29,687 nt of DNA from the NCBI GenBank assembly GCA_002347685.1, contig DDWS01000025.1, forward strand, positions 1 through 29,687. The letters are read 5' to 3'. The position numbers and the translations under genes are program-made. The notes beneath the pieces were generated by a model, which worked only from the letters and a program-made list of their open reading frames with translations, was not told where the DNA came from and made no database searches. Source of the stretch: Syntrophaceae bacterium UBA2280 (GTDB taxonomy: Bacteria > Desulfobacterota > Syntrophia > Syntrophales > Smithellaceae). Positions 1 through 7,052 of the stretch are shown one piece after another (positions within the stretch are counted from its first letter, which is position 1; every line of letters begins with the position of its first letter).

Positions 1-223
1 ATGAATCGTATTTGGAAATCTCCCATAGATTGATCGCAGTCGCTGGGGTCGGACCCGGCACAATCGTTCTTTGCACTGTTGTTTGAACGTCGGCCGCAAT
101 CGGGTATCCTGAGGGTTGACTTTGTTTTTTAACGAGGCATGTTGAGCATCCCGATATTGAGAAAATCAACAGGCCAGATAACAAGACTAAACTAAACCTT
201 ATGCGCTGATACGATAACTTCAT
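1..223 (-). CDS. N-terminal part of an unidentified lipoprotein (cut by window edge)
   Basis: Reading leftward from the ATG at 223 gives 74 codons that stay open to the window edge. The start is preceded by AAGGAG at a good distance (aaaaaaggagcattttcATG). The product begins MKLSYQRIRF, continues with a hydrophobic stretch (about residues 11-22) and the lipobox ISGC with the lipidated Cys at residue 26. The mature part is polar and Pro/Thr-rich (VPGPTPAT). This is a typical type II signal peptide, so the protein should be anchored in the envelope by its N-terminal Cys. The residue after Cys is Ser, which by the E. coli +2 rule favours the outer membrane. The visible part belongs to no family I recognise. 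It is divergent from the membrane protein starting at 503. Confidence 0.72.
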   Translation of the reverse strand, partial: MKLSYQRIRFSLVLLSGLLIFSISGCSTCLVKKQSQPSGYPIAADVQTTVQRTIVPGPTPATAINLWEISKYDS

Positions 224-251
224 GAAAATGCTCCTTTTTTGATAAGAGATC

Positions 252-284
252 GCGTCCGTACTTAAGCTTATGTTGCCCGGACGC
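252..284. other. Inverted repeat in the lipoprotein leader
   Basis: Seven-base arms GCGTCCG (252-258) and CGGACGC (278-284) match perfectly across a 19-nt loop. The hairpin lies 29 bases upstream of the lipoprotein start at 223, so it would be in its 5' leader if transcription starts further right. I do not recognise a known riboswitch. The rest of the 224-502 gap shows no convincing gene. Confidence 0.35.
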
Positions 285-502
285 ACCCCTCAAGCGAAAA
301 CAAATTGTAACAACCTGATGAACCAACTGTTTTTGAGGATCAAGAAGGACTCCTATGAGGCCGTTTCCCTCATTCATCCACTACCAGTAACATCGTCAAT
401 TTCCGGGAAATCTTTAATCATGAAATGCAGGAATTATTAAAGATATACTGAGATTGTTTCGATATTGCTGCGTGCCTGATATTTATTTTAAAGGTTGTGA
501 AG

Positions 503-1672
503 ATGGTATTACATGACACAGATGCTTCGATTAAAGTTGACAGGATTTTCTCAATCGATATTCTTCGCGGCATTGTCATGATATTAATGCTGCTTGATCA
601 CTTAAGATCTTATTGGGCTTGTCAGAATGATATCCACCCTACAGATATTCTGCAAACAGGCTTGGGGGAATTCGTTATTCGATGGTTGTCCAACTTATGC
701 GCCCCCGTTTTTATTTTTTTGGCGGGAACCTCAATTTATATTTCCAGCAGATCCAATAATGTTTCAAAATTTACCGTCGCTAAAAACAATATTAAGCGGG
801 GAATCTGGCTTATTCTTATCGAGATCACTTTGATTTCTGCCTTCTGGTGTTTGAAATACCATTTTTGGGGTATAGAACTACAGGTTCTATGGGTTCTTGG
901 GATATCAATGATATGCATGGCTTTTCTGCAATTTCTTCCTGCAAGACTTGTCGGGGCAATCGGACTGGCCATGATTTTTCTGCATCATCTTATTCCATCC
1001 TATGAATTTAGTGGCCTTTGGCAAAGAATTGCATTTGACTTAATTCATCACAAGGAAATAATTCAATTTAATAATGGCCTGACGCTTTTTATCAATTTCC
1101 CCCTTATACCCTGGGTGGGCGTGATGGCTTTTGGTTATTCATTGGGTGAACTGTTTTTCATTCAGGCAGCACGTAGAAAAAGGATACTCTTGATAGCAGG
1201 ATTGATATCTATCGGGTTGTTTATTGCGCTTAGATTATTAAATGTCTACGGAGATTCAAGCCCCCGGATCATTGATGACAATTTTATTCCAACATTCATG
1301 TCATTTATAAATTTCACCAAACAGCCGGCGTCTCTAATCTTGCTTTTGTGGAACATAGGTCTTGCCTTTATCCTCCTTGCTTTCTTTGAAGATCTCAAAC
1401 CGGGAGACAGAAATTTTCTCGTTGTATTTGGACGAACGCCGCTGTTTTTCTATATTCTTCATTTTCTAATCATCGTTTTGTTGGCGTTTACCTGGGGCGC
1501 TATCATTAATTCGGGGGATATACTTAAAGCCCTGCAGTCAATTCCATACAGCTACAGCCCTCTTGTCACCTGGTTACTCTGTGTTTGTATTTCACTATTT
1601 CTGTATTTTCCCTGCTGGTGGTATTATAAGCTAAAATTTTCAAAGAGATATTGGTGGATGTTTTATGTTTGA
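503..1672 (+). CDS. DUF1624 / heparan-alpha-glucosaminide N-acetyltransferase-like membrane protein
   Basis: The protein has about 389 residues. The N-terminus carries the signature of the HGSNAT-catalytic (DUF1624) family: a sequence like SIDILRGIVMILMLLDH in the first membrane helix, with the conserved Asp, Arg-Gly and Asp-His. About ten further hydrophobic helices follow. Family members are multi-pass proteins thought to move acetyl or acyl groups across a membrane; the substrate here is unknown. An in-frame GTG at 497 exists, but AAGG at 491-494 sits 8 nt before the ATG at 503 and only 2 nt before the GTG, so ATG 503 is preferred. The gene is visibly more AT-rich than those downstream, which may indicate acquisition. 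It may be co-transcribed with the M28 peptidase 42 nt downstream. Confidence 0.8.
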   Translation: MVLHDTDASIKVDRIFSIDILRGIVMILMLLDHLRSYWACQNDIHPTDILQTGLGEFVIRWLSNLCAPVFIFLAGTSIYISSRSNNVSKFTVAKNNIKRGIWLILIEITLISAFWCLKYHFWGIELQVLWVLGISMICMAFLQFLPARLVGAIGLAMIFLHHLIPSYEFSGLWQRIAFDLIHHKEIIQFNNGLTLFINFPLIPWVGVMAFGYSLGELFFIQAARRKRILLIAGLISIGLFIALRLLNVYGDSSPRIIDDNFIPTFMSFINFTKQPASLILLLWNIGLAFILLAFFEDLKPGDRNFLVVFGRTPLFFYILHFLIIVLLAFTWGAIINSGDILKALQSIPYSYSPLVTWLLCVCISLFLYFPCWWYYKLKFSKRYWWMFYV

Positions 1673-1714
1673 TCAGATGAACATCAAGAGAAAATAAACG
1701 TTAAAGGATCTTTC

Positions 1715-3265
1715 ATGCAGAAGTTATTTCAAATGATGACGGCTTTCGTGGTTGGATTTATGCTTTTGATCCTTCTGACCTGCGCCGATTCTTCGCACAC
1801 CCCGACCCCATTGGAGACAGCGGTTGACATGAATAGGGTCAAGTTTCACCAGTTCATGCTGCAATCGATTGCCGACCAAAACAACCATAACCGCTTCCCC
1901 GGTACGCCCGGGTTTGAGCGCTCCGTTGAGTATATTATATCCTGGCTCGAATTGGCAGGTTATGAGCCTGTCCTTCAGGAATTGGATTTCGTGGCTTTCA
2001 GGGAAGTATCTCCTGCGGTATTCAACCAAGAGTCTCCCCACGCTGTTTTCTATCCCCCTGATGACCCGGAAGGGTTCATGACCTTTGAATATTCCGGAAG
2101 TGGCGATGTAACAGCATTGGTGCAACCGGTGGATCTCATCATTCCGATGCCTTACGAAAGTCCGCCTAATACCAGCACCAGCGGATGCGAAGTGGCTGAT
2201 TTTGACGGTTTTATCCCCGGCAGAATCGCCCTTTTGCAACGCGGGAATTGCTCATTTAGGGATAAAGTTGCCAATGCCGAGGCGGCTGGCGCGGCAGGTG
2301 TGATCATTATGAATGAAGGCCAGCCCGACAGGACAGTGGCTTCATCAGGCTCATTGGGTGATGCTGATTTTTCGATTCCCGCTGTCTTTGCCAATTACCA
2401 TATCGGCGTCGAAATCTATTCTTTAATTCAAGACGGTCAGGCGGTCCGTGTTCATATGAAAGTGAACGCTGTTTTGGAAACCATTCGAACCGTCAACATT
2501 CTTGCCGACACGCCCGGCGGCGACGATGCCCGCACCGTGGTGGTCGGCGCCCATCTGGATTCCGTAGCTAAAGGTCCCGGCATGAACGACAACGGCAGCG
2601 GTTGTGCCGCCATTCTGGAGATTGCCTATAAAATAGGGCTCGCCGGCATCACGCCCGCAAATAAGATCCGCTTCGCCTTCTGGAGCGCGGAGGAACATGG
2701 ACTGCTCGGTTCCGAACATTATGTCGCGAACCTGTCGCCTGAAGAACTGGCTAAAATCTCCCTGTACCTCAATGCCGACATGATCGCTTCTCCCAATTAT
2801 ATACGTTTCGTACTTGACGGCGATGGTTCCGGTTCCGATTCCCCCTACCCCGGGCCTCCCGGTTCGGAAAAAATCGAAAAACTGTTTAACGATTACTTTG
2901 CCGCCATGGGCCTCCCGACGGAACCTTCCGCCATTAATGGTTCTTCCGATTACGGGTCCTTTGCCGATCGTAATATTCCGGTCGGCGGCGTGAATACCGG
3001 CGCCTCAGAGATTAAAACGGAAGAAATGGCGCAAAAATACGGCGGGATTGCCGGAGAAGCCTGCGATCCAAATTATCATACGGCCAGGGATACGGTGGAC
3101 AATCTCAATTACACCATCCAAGAACAGATGCTCAAGGCCATCGCCCATGCGGTCTATACTTACGGCAACACACCCCTGGACTCCTATCATCAGCAGGCGA
3201 TGCTGACGCAAAATAGCAACATAAAATATCGATCCACCTATAAAGGGCCCTTTGCGGTTGAGTAA
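1715..3265 (+). CDS. PA-domain M28 family zinc aminopeptidase, lipoprotein
   Basis: 516 residues, start supported by AAAGGA at 1703-1708. The N-terminus is a type II signal peptide with lipobox LLTC (Cys23), followed by Ala. A protease-associated (PA) domain occupies roughly residues 120-250 (LLQRGNCSFRDK, AAGAAGVIIMN). The M28 catalytic domain follows, with the co-catalytic zinc ligands and catalytic acid in order: GAHLDS (H280, with D282), MNDNGSG (D292), SAEEHG (E326/E327), NADMI (D355) and YHTARD (H455). All expected ligands are present, so the enzyme should be an active exo- or carboxypeptidase at the cell surface. The last eight codons and stop lie in a 76-bp segment repeated at 5792-5867. 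It probably serves peptide scavenging. Exact specificity cannot be read from sequence. Confidence 0.9.
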   Translation: MQKLFQMMTAFVVGFMLLILLTCADSSHTPTPLETAVDMNRVKFHQFMLQSIADQNNHNRFPGTPGFERSVEYIISWLELAGYEPVLQELDFVAFREVSPAVFNQESPHAVFYPPDDPEGFMTFEYSGSGDVTALVQPVDLIIPMPYESPPNTSTSGCEVADFDGFIPGRIALLQRGNCSFRDKVANAEAAGAAGVIIMNEGQPDRTVASSGSLGDADFSIPAVFANYHIGVEIYSLIQDGQAVRVHMKVNAVLETIRTVNILADTPGGDDARTVVVGAHLDSVAKGPGMNDNGSGCAAILEIAYKIGLAGITPANKIRFAFWSAEEHGLLGSEHYVANLSPEELAKISLYLNADMIASPNYIRFVLDGDGSGSDSPYPGPPGSEKIEKLFNDYFAAMGLPTEPSAINGSSDYGSFADRNIPVGGVNTGASEIKTEEMAQKYGGIAGEACDPNYHTARDTVDNLNYTIQEQMLKAIAHAVYTYGNTPLDSYHQQAMLTQNSNIKYRSTYKGPFAVE

Positions 3266-3317
3266 GATGGATGCTTACCTTTGTTACTTTCCAGCGATCG
3301 ATTGGGCCTGCATGAAG
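3242..3317. repeat. Copy 1 of a 76-bp duplicated convergent gene junction
   Basis: This segment aligns without gaps to 5792-5867 (offset 2550); by hand count about 65 of 76 bases match. It contains the end of the M28 gene (KGPFAVE-stop), a short palindromic spacer (AAAGGGCCCTTT at 3242-3253; GTAAG/CTTAC), and on the minus strand the last ten codons of a TRAP DctP-like gene (FMQAQSIAGK-stop). Here the M28 gene is intact and the TRAP gene is only a stub. Confidence 0.85.
3284..3316 (-). pseudogene. Remnant of the 3' end of a TRAP dctP gene
   Basis: On the minus strand these 11 codons read FMQAQSIAGK and stop, identical to the C-terminus of the intact TRAP binding protein ending at 5834. Upstream of this (right of 3317) the similarity ends abruptly. 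It is therefore a relic of a second copy, not a gene. Confidence 0.75.
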
Positions 3318-3352
3318 AGCCGGTATGGCAAAATCGGACAGTGACATAAGTG

Positions 3353-3382
3353 AAAAAAGCTGATGCCTTGAGGAAAGGCATC
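3353..3382 (-). terminator. Rho-independent terminator of the SBP gene
   Basis: Read leftward, an 8-bp perfect stem (GATGCCTT / AAGGCATC, 5-nt loop) is followed by AGC and six Ts (AAAAAA at 3353-3358 on the plus strand). It lies 46 nt past the stop of the gene at 3428. A second 8-bp inverted repeat (TCATTCCC 3381-3388 / GGGAATGA 3406-3413) adjoins it. Confidence 0.7.
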
Positions 3383-3427
3383 ATTCCCCGCCCCTCGACG
3401 GGACAGGGAATGATCAGCACGATTCCA

Positions 3428-4885
3428 TCATCGCTTCAGAAGCGTTTCGATCTTGGCGTGGGGCAGGTACCTCCGGTATATCTCCGCGAAGGTACCATCC
3501 TGTTTCATCGTCTCCAGGGTCGCCTGCCACTGGCTGACGATTTCCGGCGCCGTGTCCTTCGACATGCCGATGTAAAAATAGGTCTGTTGAACCGTAAAGA
3601 CCGGCTCCAGATCATCCATTGTGTAGCCGGCATTTCGTACAATTTCAGGAATGGTGATATCTGTAAAAATCGAAAGTTGAACGTCGCCTTTCATGAGCTG
3701 CCTGACGTTGTCGGCAGGGTCCGGGGAACTGACCAGGTTGGTGAAGCCTTCACGCTTCAGGTGCTGTTCGGTGAACCATTGCGTGGTGGTGGCAATGGTG
3801 GAGACCTTTTTAGCGCCTTCCATGCTGTCGATGGTTATGCCCGAACCCTTCCTTGCGAAGAGAATGGCGCTGTTTTGTCCCACGGGTCCGATCCAGTGAA
3901 ACAGGTCCTCTCTGGCAGCCGTGCGGTCCATGCTGAAGATGACCACGTTTGGGTGGATCGACGCCATCGTATAGGCATTTTTCCAGGATGTCAGGTTGAT
4001 CGCGTCGGGAATATCAAGGCGCACCGTTATCTCTCTCACCATATCGGTCACAAATCCCGAAGGTTTTCCATTTCTTATAAATGTCACCGGCGGATATTCC
4101 TCAGTCACCAGCTGCAATGTGCCGGGAGGTGTCTCGGCGGGCAGCCATTTCGCGTAGATCCTGTCGAAGGTTCCGTCTAGCTTCATGGCGTCAAGCTGTT
4201 CCTGCCAGCGGGCAACCAGGTCCGACGGCGTTTTCGGGGAAAAGGCAATGTAGGTCATATCCGTGGATAGGGTAAAGACGCCCTCGATGCTGTCCTTCGT
4301 TGCACCGACCCGGTCAAGCAGGGCCGGCATGACCGTGTTGTTGCTGACAAAAAGATCTACTTCTCCACCCAGCAACGCTCGAAGGGCTTTCTCCTCGCTT
4401 GCGTAGCGTTTGAGGTTGGCAAACCCCTCTTCTTTCAGAACCTGCTCGGTGTAATACTCTGCCACCGTTGCGATGGCAGGAATCCGCCTGGCGTCATCCA
4501 GCATCCTGACGGTAATTCCCGATCCCTTGCGGGCGTAGAGATTTGTATGCAGGATCGTCACGGGACCAACCCACTGGAAATGATCCTTCCGTTCCGGATT
4601 CATGGCCGTTGAATACAGCGCCGTGCGAGGTTTCTCCTTGACCGCCTTCAGGCCGTCCTCCCAGGCAACAACCCGGATAGTCGCCGAGGTGCCGGTTCGT
4701 TGTGCCAGTTCCCGCACAACCTCAGTCGCCTGACCGGTTATCTTACCTTCGGAACTGAAGTTCAGTGGAGCGTACTCGTGTGTCAGAATAGTTAGATCAA
4801 CTGGTTTTTCGGCATGGCGCCAGGCATGACCGGCGCATCCAAAAATCATCAGCGTTAACAACAACAGGTAACCTGCTTTTCTCAT
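3428..4885 (-). CDS. Lipoprotein with two tandem SBP_bac_3 solute-binding domains
   Basis: 485 residues from ATG 4885, which has AAAGGAGG about 8 nt upstream; longer in-frame starts to 5029 lack this and would bury the signal peptide. The start MRKAGYLLLL leads to lipobox IFGC (Cys17). Two family-3 extracellular solute-binding domains follow, about residues 28-255 and 256-480. Each begins with a strand like LTILTHEYAPLNF or LQLVTEEYPPVTF, each contains a W-x-GPV segment (FQWVGPV, FHWIGPV), and each ends with DGTF-x-x-IY...LP. A single domain is normally about 230 residues, so this is an internal duplication. No permease or ATPase gene is adjacent. It may supply a distant ABC transporter or act as a sensor-type binding protein. 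The ligand is probably a small polar solute such as an amino acid, but that is not determinable here. Confidence 0.85.
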   Translation of the reverse strand: MRKAGYLLLLTLMIFGCAGHAWRHAEKPVDLTILTHEYAPLNFSSEGKITGQATEVVRELAQRTGTSATIRVVAWEDGLKAVKEKPRTALYSTAMNPERKDHFQWVGPVTILHTNLYARKGSGITVRMLDDARRIPAIATVAEYYTEQVLKEEGFANLKRYASEEKALRALLGGEVDLFVSNNTVMPALLDRVGATKDSIEGVFTLSTDMTYIAFSPKTPSDLVARWQEQLDAMKLDGTFDRIYAKWLPAETPPGTLQLVTEEYPPVTFIRNGKPSGFVTDMVREITVRLDIPDAINLTSWKNAYTMASIHPNVVIFSMDRTAAREDLFHWIGPVGQNSAILFARKGSGITIDSMEGAKKVSTIATTTQWFTEQHLKREGFTNLVSSPDPADNVRQLMKGDVQLSIFTDITIPEIVRNAGYTMDDLEPVFTVQQTYFYIGMSKDTAPEIVSQWQATLETMKQDGTFAEIYRRYLPHAKIETLLKR

Positions 4886-4956
4886 GAATCTTCCTCCTTT
4901 AGTTCGTAAAATTTTTTTTGCGGCGTCTGCCTTCCAATAATGCCGTTCGTTTCCCG

Positions 4957-5718
4957 ATGGAAACCATCTCGGTTGTTTCACTACGCTACTTGAGTTTCTC
5001 TGATAACGCTGGGAATCATCCTGCGGCAAAACACTTTCAATATCCTTACGGAACGGGAAAGCTGGAAGATTTCGTAGGCTTTCTTTCTGGTGTGTGCATT
5101 ATACCGCTGGCGCTGGCCATTATGCTCGCTGCGGTTCGGCGTTACATTCATCCACCCGAAAGCATTGACCTGGGCATTGCCCTGTTCTTTCTGATCCCTG
5201 TGATCCGCCTGTTGATAATTGCCATTTGCATTACACGCTTGGGTCAAAAGTATCCAGCTCGCTCTCTCTTGTTCAGGGCCTATTATGTGGATTATCGAGC
5301 CAGTCTGATCAACGAGGGTGCCATATTTTGCATGTTGCTGTTGGCATTCTTCATGGAAAAACGCGGCGACCTTTCGCTGGCCATCATCATGGATATTGTT
5401 GTCGCGGCACTGATCGCTCTTTATTTGCTTTATAACGGTTTTTTCATGATCACCAGAAATGTGCTATCGCTGATGGATCTGCCGCTTGGCGAAAAATCGC
5501 AGCACAAAATTTTTGAATGTCGGACACAGGAATTTGAATCCTATGCGAACGCCGGCGCCATCTATACCCGAATGAGTAGCAAGACTCGTATTGTACAGCT
5601 TGAACTTTATTTTAATAAGGATACAACGATCCTGGAAATCGAACATTTGCGCTAGCGCATGGAAGAAAAGCTAAAGGAGCATTTCGGTGATATGATTTTC
5701 AACCTGATTCCATACTAG
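4957..5718 (+). pseudogene. Decayed cation diffusion facilitator (CDF) efflux transporter
   Basis: The reading frame resembles the CDF family: a YPYGTGKLEDF segment (the usual HPYGxGKLE after helix 2), then helices 3-6 and a C-terminal cytoplasmic domain. Two lesions are visible. The first roughly 50 residues, holding helix 1 and the first metal-binding motif of helix 2, are absent. An in-frame TAG at 5653-5655 interrupts the C-terminal domain, and the same frame continues for 20 more codons that still look like CDF (RMEEKLKEHFGDM...) to a TAG at 5716-5718. No ribosome binding site precedes the first ATG at 4957. The gene abuts the divergent SBP gene, so its 5' part was probably lost when that gene arrived. 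Confidence 0.75.
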
Positions 5719-5784
5719 CAAGGCGCCGCCGAAAAAGACAGATAAAAAATGAACAAATAATAAATATGGTCATATCCGTGATGC

Positions 5785-5837
5785 CAACAACAAAGGCCCC
5801 TTTGCTGTTGAGTAACAGGTGTTCTTGCCCCTGTTAC
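5785..5837 (-). terminator. Stem-loops after the TRAP binding protein gene
   Basis: Two hairpins follow one another. GTAACAGG (5812-5819) pairs with CCTGTTAC (5830-5837) and overlaps the stop codon. A 12-bp arm at 5785-5796 pairs with 5799-5810 with one mismatch and a 2-nt loop. There is no clear T-run, so termination is likely but not proven. Confidence 0.45.
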
Positions 5838-5867
5838 TTCCCAGCGATCGATTGGGCCTGCATGAAG
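5792..5867. repeat. Copy 2 of the 76-bp duplicated gene junction, with an M28-like 3' relic
   Basis: This is the gapless counterpart of 3242-3317. On the plus strand the frame ending at 5815 reads ANNKGPFAVE-stop, the same ending as the M28 peptidase at 3265, but it is closed by a stop about 22 codons upstream and is only a stub. On the minus strand the segment is the intact 3' end of the TRAP gene. The two copies are therefore mirror images of loss. Confidence 0.85.
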
Positions 5868-6946
5868 TTCGCCATCGTGTTTTCCGCCATCCCCGTCCAG
5901 ATATCGGAGACCTGCTGGAATGCGCGCATCGAATCATATATTTTCTTGAAGTCCGGATTGGCGGCCGATTCAGCGGTATAGATTTTTTGCGCCGTCTTGT
6001 AAGCGGCGTGCATCACATCGTCAGGAAATTGCCGAAGCTGTGTGCCTTTTTGCACCAAACGCTGGATCGCCGGTGGATTCCAGGCATCATAATTGGCCAG
6101 AATCCGAACGTCAACCTCGGCGGCGGCAACTTCAAATGCGGCCTGATAAGGTTTGGGCAATTGATCCCACTCACCCTTATTGACATAGAAAGTGATCCTT
6201 CCTGCGGGTTCCCACCAGCCCGGATAGTAGTAAAACCTGGCAACCTTATACAAACTCTGCTTTTCGTCGTCGTAGGGACCCACCAACTCAACCGCATCGA
6301 TTGCGCCTTGATCAAATGCCGGATAGATATCAGCAATCGCTAAATCCCGCTGCACCGTCGCGCCGAGCGACGAAAAAATCTCGGCGCCAAAACCCGGAAT
6401 CCGGATTTTCAGTCCCTTGATATCCTTCAGCCCTCTAATTTCCTTTCGAAACCATCCGCCCATCTGGGTGCCCGTATTGCCACCGGAAAAATTAACAATG
6501 CCGTGCCTGGCGAAGAACTCGCGGCTCAAGGCCAGGCCACCTCCGTAATAGTACCAGGCGTTCATCTGCCGGGCGCTTAGTCCGAAAGGAATGGCGGTGT
6601 CGAGCGAAAAGGCTTTATTTTGATTGTGGAAGTAGTAACTGCACGTATGGCCGCACTCAACCGTGTTCTTTTGAACAGCGTCCAGCACTCCATTTGACGG
6701 CTTGATTTCGCCGGCGGCGAATACTTGAATCTGGAACTTGCCCGAGGTTAATTCATCAATGCGTTTGGCCAGCGCTTCTGCGCCAGTGTAGACAACCTCC
6801 AGGCTTTTGGGAAAGCTCGATACCAACCGCCATTTGACGGCCGGCAAACCCGGATCCTGAGATCGCACGACGGAAGGGACCACAGCCGCACCGGCAACAG
6901 CAGCCAAACCGAAACCTGTTTTCTTGATAAACTCGCGACGTTTCAT
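5834..6946 (-). CDS. TRAP transporter substrate-binding protein (DctP/TakP-like), Tat-exported
   Basis: 370 residues; AAGGAG lies 6 nt before the ATG at 6946. The N-terminus KRREFIKKTGFGLAA is a twin-arginine signal with a hydrophobic h-region ending near VVRSQ (about residue 29). The body follows the DctP family: KWRLVSSFPKS strand at the start of domain 1, a hinge segment LKGLKIRIPG with the conserved substrate-carboxylate Arg, and later YYPGWWEP and YDAWNPPA, as in the 2-oxoacid-binding TakP subgroup. It should be the periplasmic receptor for an organic-acid TRAP system. No DctQ/DctM membrane subunits are adjacent, so it is an orphan receptor here. Tat export of this subgroup is known. Confidence 0.9.
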   Translation of the reverse strand: MKRREFIKKTGFGLAAVAGAAVVPSVVRSQDPGLPAVKWRLVSSFPKSLEVVYTGAEALAKRIDELTSGKFQIQVFAAGEIKPSNGVLDAVQKNTVECGHTCSYYFHNQNKAFSLDTAIPFGLSARQMNAWYYYGGGLALSREFFARHGIVNFSGGNTGTQMGGWFRKEIRGLKDIKGLKIRIPGFGAEIFSSLGATVQRDLAIADIYPAFDQGAIDAVELVGPYDDEKQSLYKVARFYYYPGWWEPAGRITFYVNKGEWDQLPKPYQAAFEVAAAEVDVRILANYDAWNPPAIQRLVQKGTQLRQFPDDVMHAAYKTAQKIYTAESAANPDFKKIYDSMRAFQQVSDIWTGMAENTMANFMQAQSIAGK

Positions 6947-7052
6947 ATGTTTCTCCTTAACCCCTTTTTAGTCTGGGAATTAATGTTTTTGTGGCGTTGT
7001 GCAGGTATAACTTGCCGCGGCATTCATATCGTCTGCCCCATCGTGTCAATGG

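Noticed and set aside
252..284. Riboswitch in the lipoprotein leader
   Set aside because: Only a single 7-bp hairpin is visible; none of the conserved cores of c-di-GMP or other riboswitch classes that I know could be matched.
192..377. Minus-strand frame of 61 codons overlapping the lipoprotein start
   Set aside because: It lies over the leader and 5' end of the lipoprotein gene at 1-223, which has a real signal peptide and a good ribosome binding site. The 61-codon frame shows neither.
3350..4180. Plus-strand frame of 276 codons
   Set aside because: It is antisense to the two-domain SBP gene, which has clear motifs and a lipobox; the frame has no family resemblance.
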